A DNA stretch of 42,541 nucleotides from an uncultured Oscillospiraceae bacterium. Its GTDB lineage: Bacteria > Bacillota > Clostridia > Oscillospirales > Oscillospiraceae. The DNA is taken from the NCBI GenBank assembly GCA_934574095.1, contig CAKTMW010000013.1, positions 1 through 42,541 of the forward strand, given 5' to 3'. The notes beneath the pieces are model-generated. The model had not been told where the DNA came from, did no database searches, and saw only the letters and a program-made list of their open reading frames with translations. A program made the position numbers and the translations under genes. The first letter of the stretch is position 1, and every line of letters starts with the position of its first letter. Positions 37,627 to 42,541 of the stretch are shown piece by piece.

Positions 37627-39160
37627 GGCGGCCACCTCCTTTCTTTCTTCGGCGGGTCAGCCGCCGCAGCGGCCCGGTGACCAGGCCGCGCTCATAGCGG
37701 TTCAGGCCAAACAGCCATACGGAAAGCCCATATACCGCCACAAAGGCGCAGCCCGGCGGGATCAGCCCCCAGTAGGTGGTAGGGTGAACGAACACCGCCA
37801 GCAGCACCGCCGCCGCCGCCGGCAGCAGCATGGAGGGCGTCAGGTGGAAAATATGACGCCAAAAGGCGGGAATATTCAGGCCGATACGGCGGTAGTAGTA
37901 CCAGTTCATCAATATCACGTTGCCCACCAACGTGGCGATGGCGGTGCCGATGGCGGCGCCCAGCCCCTGCCACTTGATGCACAGCGGGATAGAGATCAGA
38001 ATGTTGCCCACCAGCACCCCCAGATAGGTCAGGGAGCGGAACTTGTGCATATTCTTGGCCCGCTGTATCTCAATGCCCACGGTCTGGACGTTGGTCCACA
38101 GGCAGGCGAAAAACAGCAGCAGCGTGGTCCAGTAGTCGATACGGAACTGCTCGCCGCCGCCCCACAGCACCACGAAGGGCTGTCCGATGGCCACGAAGCC
38201 CAGAAAAATACACGACAGCAGAATGAATTGCAGCCGCCCCACGCGGGTGAACAGCGCGTCCAGCTTCCGCATGGAGGCGCCCTCCGCCACCAGTCGGTGG
38301 ACGCGGGGCGTCATGACATTGGAGATGGCGTTGCCAAACAGCAGGAAGTAGTTGTTCAGCTGGGCGGCGATGCTGTACACCGTTACGGCGGCGGAGCCAT
38401 GGAACCATGTCAGCAGCTGCCGGTCGATGGACCAGTTCACGTTATCCACCACAATGCCGATGAATACATATACCGTGAAGCCGAACATCTCCCGCAGCAG
38501 CCGGAAGTCGTAGCCGTGGAAGGCAAAGGGCATCCGCAGCTTCGTCAGGCAGTAGCCGATGTTCAAAAAGCCGCTGAGAATGGTGAAGATCAGGGACACG
38601 ATAGTCAGCGTCACGCTGCCGTAGCCGATGATCAGCAGCGGGATCATGATAAGGGGGTTCAGCACCTGCTTGCCCATGGCCACGATCTTCTGGAAGAGAT
38701 ACCGCTCGTTGATGGTCACATGGGACTCAAACACGCTGATGGGGAAGGTCAGCGCCGCGTTGACCGTCATGATCCGCAGCAGCTTTTCCGCCAGCGCGAT
38801 CTCGTCAGGGGTCAGCTTTTTGCCGAAGATCACGTCGCAGTAGGACAGTCCGAAGCCGATGACCAGCACCAGTATGCCCAAAATAAGGTATGTCACCAAA
38901 AACATGCCGTTGAGCTTGGCGCAGCCCTTCTTATCTCCGGCGGCACGGAACCGGGAGTAGTACCGCACATAGGCGCTGCCCAGGCCGAAGCTGAGAAGAT
39001 TCAGGTAGGAGATGATGGGCAGCACCGCCTGATAGACGCCGAATTCGCTTTCGCCCAGCCGCTGCAGCATAATGGGCGTATAGACAAGCGAGATAATGGT
39101 GCTCAGCCCCATGGAAACATAGGAGAGAACAGCTCCCGCTTTGATCTGGTTGACCTTCAT
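37616..39160 (-). CDS. Oligosaccharide flippase / polysaccharide export protein (MOP superfamily)
   Basis: A 514-aa membrane protein with about 14 hydrophobic segments, starting MKVNQIKAGAVLSYVSMGLSTIISLVYTPIMLQRLGESEFGVYQ, of which IKAGAVLSYVSMGL and YTPIMLQRLGESEFG are typical of Wzx-type lipid-linked oligosaccharide flippases. The C-terminus is basic (RRLTRRRKKGGGRRAP). ATG 39160 has AAGGAG 7 nt upstream. No glycosyltransferases are adjacent, so the substrate is unknown. First gene of a unit with tetR. Confidence 0.9.
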   Translation of the reverse strand: MKVNQIKAGAVLSYVSMGLSTIISLVYTPIMLQRLGESEFGVYQAVLPIISYLNLLSFGLGSAYVRYYSRFRAAGDKKGCAKLNGMFLVTYLILGILVLVIGFGLSYCDVIFGKKLTPDEIALAEKLLRIMTVNAALTFPISVFESHVTINERYLFQKIVAMGKQVLNPLIMIPLLIIGYGSVTLTIVSLIFTILSGFLNIGYCLTKLRMPFAFHGYDFRLLREMFGFTVYVFIGIVVDNVNWSIDRQLLTWFHGSAAVTVYSIAAQLNNYFLLFGNAISNVMTPRVHRLVAEGASMRKLDALFTRVGRLQFILLSCIFLGFVAIGQPFVVLWGGGEQFRIDYWTTLLLFFACLWTNVQTVGIEIQRAKNMHKFRSLTYLGVLVGNILISIPLCIKWQGLGAAIGTAIATLVGNVILMNWYYYRRIGLNIPAFWRHIFHLTPSMLLPAAAAVLLAVFVHPTTYWGLIPPGCAFVAVYGLSVWLFGLNRYERGLVTGPLRRLTRRRKKGGGRRAP

Positions 39161-39192
39161 GTAGTTGCTCCTTTTACACAATTGAACACATC

Positions 39193-39221
39193 ATTATACC
39201 CTGTTTTTGCCGCCGTGTAAA
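39193..39221 (-). promoter_or_regulatory. Sigma-A promoter for the flippase-tetR unit
   Basis: Minus-strand -35 TTTACA (39216-39221), 17-nt spacer, -10 TATAAT (39193-39198), about 33 nt before the start codon. Confidence 0.75.
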
Positions 39222-39262
39222 GGAGGCAGCTGCCAAAATGAGGAAAAAATGGTGGTTTTATT

Positions 39263-39304
39263 GGTACATAAAGGGCGGTTATAGGTGCAGAAAAGGTACA
39301 TAAA
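39263..39304. repeat. Short direct repeat in the intergenic gap
   Basis: GGTACATAAA occurs at 39263-39272 and again at 39295-39304, each followed by a related GCGGTTATA / CCCGTTATG segment, giving an imperfect 32-bp tandem unit. The second copy leads into the terminator hairpin. Meaning unknown. Confidence 0.4.
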
Positions 39305-39346
39305 AGCCCGTTATGGACCCCATAAAAGGGGACCATAACGGGCCTT
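39304..39346 (-). terminator. Intrinsic terminator after the sugar isomerase gene
   Basis: Stem GCCCGTTATGG (39306-39316) / CCATAACGGGC (39333-39343) with an inner CCCC/GGGG pairing around ATAAAA. On the minus strand it is followed by TTTTATG. It ends the isomerase transcript 20 nt after the stop codon. Confidence 0.8.
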
Positions 39347-39366
39347 GTCAGTCGATGGTAGGGAGA

Positions 39367-40287
39367 TCAGATGACGAACTGCTCCAGATAGCGCTTGCTC
39401 AGGCGCAGGGAGTTGAGGACGGCCTCCTCGCTGCCCTCGAAGGACTTATCCTCCACCTCGATGCAGGTGTAGCTGTCATAACCGATATCGGTGAGGGCGG
39501 AGACGAACTTGCCCCAGTCCACATCACCCAGACCCGGCAGCTTGGGACTCATGAAGTCCAGAGGATAGGCCATGACGCCTACGCGCTCCAGCTTGTTGGG
39601 GAACATCTTGATATCCTTATAGTGGACGTGGAAAATCTTATCCTTGAACTCGTACAGGGGCTTGATATAGTCGATCATCTGCCAGACGAAGTGGCTGGGG
39701 TCGTAATTGATGCCCAGGTTTTCGCTGGGCAGGATGTCAAAGACCTTGTGCCAGATGGGGGGCGTGATCATCAGGTTCTGGCCGCCGGGCCACTGGTCGC
39801 GGCCAAACAGCATGGGGCAGTTCTCAATGGCGATCTTCACGCCCAGCTCCTCTGCCAGGGCGATGATGGGAGGCCAGACCTCCTTCACCAGCTCCAGGTT
39901 TTCCTCCACGCTCTTGGTCTGGTCGCGGCCGATGAAGGTGGTGGTCATATTGACGCCCAGCTTGGCGCTGGCGCGGATGACGGTTTTCAGATGTTCCACG
40001 TTGGCCTGGCGCTTTTCCAGGTCGCCGTCCATGGTGTTGGGGTAGAAGGCCAGGGCGGAAATCTCAACATGGCGGGCGGCGGCATAGTCCAGAATATGCT
40101 TGGCGTAGGCGTCATCCTCGCACACGCGGGCCACGTCGATATGGCTGACGCCGGCATAGCGGCGCTCCGCCTTGCCGGAGGGCCAGCAGGCCACCTCCAC
40201 GCAGGAAAAGCCCATTTCAGACACGGTGTCGATCATTTTCTCGTAGTCATACTGCTCTAAAATAGCGGTAACAAGACCGAGCTTCAT
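39367..40287 (-). CDS. Sugar phosphate isomerase/epimerase (xylose-isomerase-like TIM barrel)
   Basis: A 306-aa TIM-barrel enzyme starting MKLGLVTAILEQYDYEKMI. Metal-site elements typical of the AP-endonuclease-2/xylose-isomerase-like family are EVACWP, IAIENCPMLF (Glu), NYDPSHFVWQ (Asp, His), FHVHYKDI (His) and IEVED (Glu). It probably isomerises, epimerises or eliminates a sugar or keto-sugar. ATG 40287 has AAGGAG 8 nt upstream. Divergent from a LacI regulator and a Gfo/Idh/MocA dehydrogenase, the common partner for oxidised-sugar pathways. Confidence 0.88.
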   Translation of the reverse strand: MKLGLVTAILEQYDYEKMIDTVSEMGFSCVEVACWPSGKAERRYAGVSHIDVARVCEDDAYAKHILDYAAARHVEISALAFYPNTMDGDLEKRQANVEHLKTVIRASAKLGVNMTTTFIGRDQTKSVEENLELVKEVWPPIIALAEELGVKIAIENCPMLFGRDQWPGGQNLMITPPIWHKVFDILPSENLGINYDPSHFVWQMIDYIKPLYEFKDKIFHVHYKDIKMFPNKLERVGVMAYPLDFMSPKLPGLGDVDWGKFVSALTDIGYDSYTCIEVEDKSFEGSEEAVLNSLRLSKRYLEQFVI

Positions 40288-40351
40288 ATGGAATGCTCCT
40301 TTCAAAGACAAATGTTTTCGGTGAGTATAAGGTAATCATAAAATTTTGCTT

Positions 40352-40357
40352 TGTCAA
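40352..40357 (-). promoter_or_regulatory. Likely -35 box for the isomerase gene
   Basis: Minus-strand TTGACA at 40352-40357. The hexamer 17 nt downstream is TACCTT, a weak -10; TATACT lies 5 nt further. A weak -10 suits a regulated promoter. Confidence 0.4.
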
Positions 40358-40458
40358 GGGATAAAAGGCGCGACGCGCCAGGATTGTGCAAACTACATGA
40401 AAGCATTCGGCTGGATTTGGCCAAAAAGTTGAAAATCTTGTACATTTGCCCATATTCC

Positions 40459-40488
40459 TTGACACAGGGCTGTGGAGACTGGTATGAT
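40459..40488 (+). promoter_or_regulatory. Promoter of the LacI-family regulator
   Basis: -35 TTGACA (40459-40464), 18-nt spacer, extended -10 TGGTATGAT (TATGAT at 40483-40488). Transcription would begin near 40495, just before the operator. Confidence 0.75.
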
Positions 40489-40498
40489 AATCATGTAA

Positions 40499-40520
40499 AA
40501 AATGTAATCCATTACATTTT
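40499..40520. promoter_or_regulatory. LacI-type palindromic operator
   Basis: AAAATGTAAT (40499-40508) CC ATTACATTTT (40511-40520) is a perfect inverted repeat with 10-bp arms directly after the predicted start site and 25 nt before the lacI-family start codon. Size and position fit autorepression by a LacI-type dimer. No second full copy was seen before the isomerase gene. Confidence 0.75.
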
Positions 40521-40545
40521 GAAACGCAGGAAACGGAGGACCCGC

Positions 40546-41556
40546 ATGGTAACGATCGGAGAGGTAGCGAGATATGCGGGTGTTTCTGTGGCGACGGTGT
40601 CACGGGTGCTGAATAACAGCGAGTCGGTGAAGCCTGCCACCGCCCAGCGGGTGATGGCGGCCATCCGGGAGCTGGATTACATCCCCAACCAGTCCGCCCG
40701 GAACCTGCGCCGCAGCGAGAGCCGGGTGATCCTGACGCTGGCGCCCAACTTCTCCAACCCCTATTACTCCAGCATCCTGACCGGTATCGGCGATCTGGCC
40801 CATGACTGCGAGTACAGTGTGCTGATCTGCAACACCGGGGGACAGGCGGAGAACGAGGAGCGGTTTCTGAAAATGCTGGACGCCCACCGGGCGGACGGCG
40901 CCATCTTTCTGGGCTGCCGGAGGAACAATCCCCGGCTGAACGAATACGTCGCCCGGCATCCCATCGTGCAGTGCTGCGAATATGTGCCGGAGCTGGAGCA
41001 GCCCACGGTGTCCATCGACAACTATACCGCCGCGGCGGAGACGGTCCGGTATCTCATCGGCCAGGGCCACAGGCGGGTGGCGCTTTTGAGCGCGGACAAC
41101 GACTTTATCTCCACCCAGCAGCGGCGGCAGGGCTATCAGGACGCGCTGCGTCAGGCGGGCCTGCCCTGCGGGGAGGAGCTGATGGCGCTGGCGGACGCGG
41201 ATTACTCGTTCGTCTCCGGTCTGGCGGCGGCGGAGAAGCTGCTGGCGGTCAAACCACGGCCCACGGCGGTGTTCTGCGTGTCGGACATTCTGGCGCTTTC
41301 CGTGATCTCGCGGGCCCACGACAAGGGACTGCGGGTGCCGGAGGACCTGTCGGTGACCGGCTTTGACGACGTGGATTACACCACCATGTTCCATCCCCAC
41401 CTGACCACGGTGGCCCAGCCCTGCTATGAGATGGGACAGGTGAGTCTGAAAATACTGCTGGGTATGCTGGGAGGCGAAAAGGTCTCCCGGACACATACGT
41501 TCCTGCCCCACAAGCTGGTGGTACGCGAGTCTGTGGCGGCCGGGAGCGAACCATAA
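40546..41556 (+). CDS. LacI-family transcriptional regulator
   Basis: A 336-aa regulator. The N-terminal helix-turn-helix and hinge are TIGEVARYAGVSVATVSRVLNN and YIPNQSARNLR; the C-terminal domain is a periplasmic-binding-protein fold (VILTLAPNFSNPYYSSI, FCVSDILALSVI, VTGFDDVDYTTMFHPHLTTV). ATG 40546 with CGGAGGA upstream is chosen; the frame is open to 40351 without homology. It sits between a sugar isomerase and a sugar-type dehydrogenase and probably controls both in response to a sugar. Confidence 0.93.
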   Translation: MVTIGEVARYAGVSVATVSRVLNNSESVKPATAQRVMAAIRELDYIPNQSARNLRRSESRVILTLAPNFSNPYYSSILTGIGDLAHDCEYSVLICNTGGQAENEERFLKMLDAHRADGAIFLGCRRNNPRLNEYVARHPIVQCCEYVPELEQPTVSIDNYTAAAETVRYLIGQGHRRVALLSADNDFISTQQRRQGYQDALRQAGLPCGEELMALADADYSFVSGLAAAEKLLAVKPRPTAVFCVSDILALSVISRAHDKGLRVPEDLSVTGFDDVDYTTMFHPHLTTVAQPCYEMGQVSLKILLGMLGGEKVSRTHTFLPHKLVVRESVAAGSEP

Positions 41557-41582
41557 AACACCATCAAAAGGAGTGGAGCGAT

Positions 41583-42541
41583 ATGTTGAAGGTTGGTATC
41601 ATCGGCTGCGGTTCTATTGCCAAGCAGCGCCACGGGTATGAGTATTTCCACAACAGCGATGTGGAGATCAAGGGCTTCTATGACCTGATCCCGGAGCGGG
41701 CCCAGGCATTGGTGGACCTGTACGGCGGCAAGGTATACGCCGGCGTGGACGAGCTGCTGGCGGACCCTGAGATCGACGCGGTGTCCGTCTGTATGGCCAA
41801 TGCGTTTCACGCCGAGATCAGCATCAAGGCGCTGAAGGCAGGGAAGCACGTGCTGTGCGAGAAGCCCATGGCCGTGTCACTGGAGGAGTGCGAGGCCATG
41901 GTGGCCGCCGCCAAGGAGAGCGGCAAGCGCCTGATGATCGGCCACAACCAGCGGCTGGCTCCCGCCCATAAGAAGGCCAAGGAGATACTGTCCTCCGGCG
42001 CGATGGGCCGGGTCATCACCTTCCAGACTACCTTCGGCCACAAGGGGCCGGAGATGTGGAGCATGGACAAGAGCGCCAATACCTGGTTCTTCAAGAAGGC
42101 CAGCGCCTCTTTCGGCTCCATGGCCGACCTGGGCATCCACAAGATCGATTTGATGCGCTATCTCATCGGCGCGGAGATTACCTCCGTCTATTCCAATATG
42201 AAGGTGCTGGACAAGAAGTTCCCCGACGGTACGCCCATCGAGGTGGACGACAACTCTGTGGAGGTGCTGACCTTCGCCAACGGCGCCATGGGCACGGTCA
42301 CCACCAGCTGGACCCACTACGGTGAGGAGTGCAACGCCACCACGCTGTTCTGCGAGAAGGGCATCATGAAGCTGTACGCCGATCCCCAGTACTCCCTGAA
42401 GATCGTCAACGCCGACGGCACCCAGGTGCTTTACGCGCTGGACCGGCTCCAGACCAACGACGACGCCCAGCAGGCGTCCTCCGGCGTCATCGACGAGTTC
42501 GTCGCCGCCGTGGAGGAGGGCCGCCCCAGCATCCTGGACGC
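41583..42541 (+). CDS. Gfo/Idh/MocA-family oxidoreductase, 5' part
   Basis: Begins ATG 41583 with AAAAGGAG (41566-41573) 9 nt upstream and stays open to the end of the window (319 codons), so the 3' end is missing by perhaps 20-40 residues. The NAD(P)-binding Rossmann motif is VGIIGCGSIA at the N-terminus, the cofactor/substrate motif is CEKPMAVS, and the catalytic-type segment is DLGIHKIDLMRYLIG (Asp, His). These enzymes oxidise or reduce sugar rings or inositol. It follows the LacI gene by 26 nt and is probably cotranscribed with it. Confidence 0.92.
   Translation, partial: MLKVGIIGCGSIAKQRHGYEYFHNSDVEIKGFYDLIPERAQALVDLYGGKVYAGVDELLADPEIDAVSVCMANAFHAEISIKALKAGKHVLCEKPMAVSLEECEAMVAAAKESGKRLMIGHNQRLAPAHKKAKEILSSGAMGRVITFQTTFGHKGPEMWSMDKSANTWFFKKASASFGSMADLGIHKIDLMRYLIGAEITSVYSNMKVLDKKFPDGTPIEVDDNSVEVLTFANGAMGTVTTSWTHYGEECNATTLFCEKGIMKLYADPQYSLKIVNADGTQVLYALDRLQTNDDAQQASSGVIDEFVAAVEEGRPSILD

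Noticed and set aside
37589..39220. 543-aa plus-strand frame opposite the flippase
   Set aside because: Composition is His/Gln/Gly-rich shadow; the minus-strand flippase has clear membrane segments, start and promoter.

Overview
The window is a stretch of chromosome from a GC-rich, spore-forming anaerobic member of the Bacillota, most likely class Clostridia, family Oscillospiraceae or a close relative. This rests on a pyruvate:ferredoxin oxidoreductase, the spoIIAA-spoIIAB-sigF sporulation operon, a T-box riboswitch, an HPr kinase operon with rapZ-yvcK-whiA, two-subunit iron-sulfur L-serine dehydratase, strong AGGAGG ribosome sites and sigma-A promoters with 17-nt spacers. The placement is inference; there is no rRNA in the window. 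I saw no tRNA, rRNA, CRISPR array, prophage or transposase gene.

Layout. 1-2709: 3' part of a PFOR gene. 2822-5437 (minus): serine dehydratase sdaAB-sdaAA followed by two membrane protein genes. 5537-6741 (minus): MarR regulator and TSUP exporter, with a palindromic operator at the promoter. 6837-9804: T-box-controlled valS. 10017-11544: spoIIA operon. 11432-13702 (minus): a putative DNA-repair operon (37-aa membrane peptide, radical SAM protein, DUF4130 protein) behind a near-perfect sigma-A promoter carrying LexA-like boxes; divergent pcrA helicase at 13873-16320. 16522-16971: DUF2500 protein. 17050-20094 (minus): an ABC transporter of the TrpXYZ type behind a newly noticed 39-aa leader peptide rich in Tyr and Phe codons and an intrinsic terminator; its permease has an apparent frameshift. 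20241-20429 (minus): rpmB. 20559-30822: one long operon hprK, glucokinase, murB, rapZ, yvcK, whiA, a C_GCAxxG protein, dnaE and a DUF4364 gene. 31372-33095 (minus): a Fe-S F420-hydrogenase-beta-like protein and queH. 33268-35088: PadR / HAAS-domain / DUF4097 envelope-stress-like module. 35140-39160 (minus): flippase, TetR, and a putP symporter with two striking inverted repeats upstream. 39367-42541: a LacI-controlled divergent sugar locus (TIM-barrel isomerase; Gfo/Idh/MocA dehydrogenase, cut by the window end).

The most interesting signals are regulatory and too short for ordinary gene calling: (1) the Tyr/Phe leader peptide with mutually exclusive hairpins before the aromatic-type ABC transporter; (2) the SOS-type promoter driving a membrane micropeptide and a radical SAM/DUF4130 pair, in which the radical SAM protein ends in a sliding-clamp-binding motif; (3) the 5'-terminal 25-bp helix enclosing a multistem domain in the putP leader, next to an 18-bp-arm perfect palindrome. 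All calls are from reading the sequence; no database search was run.
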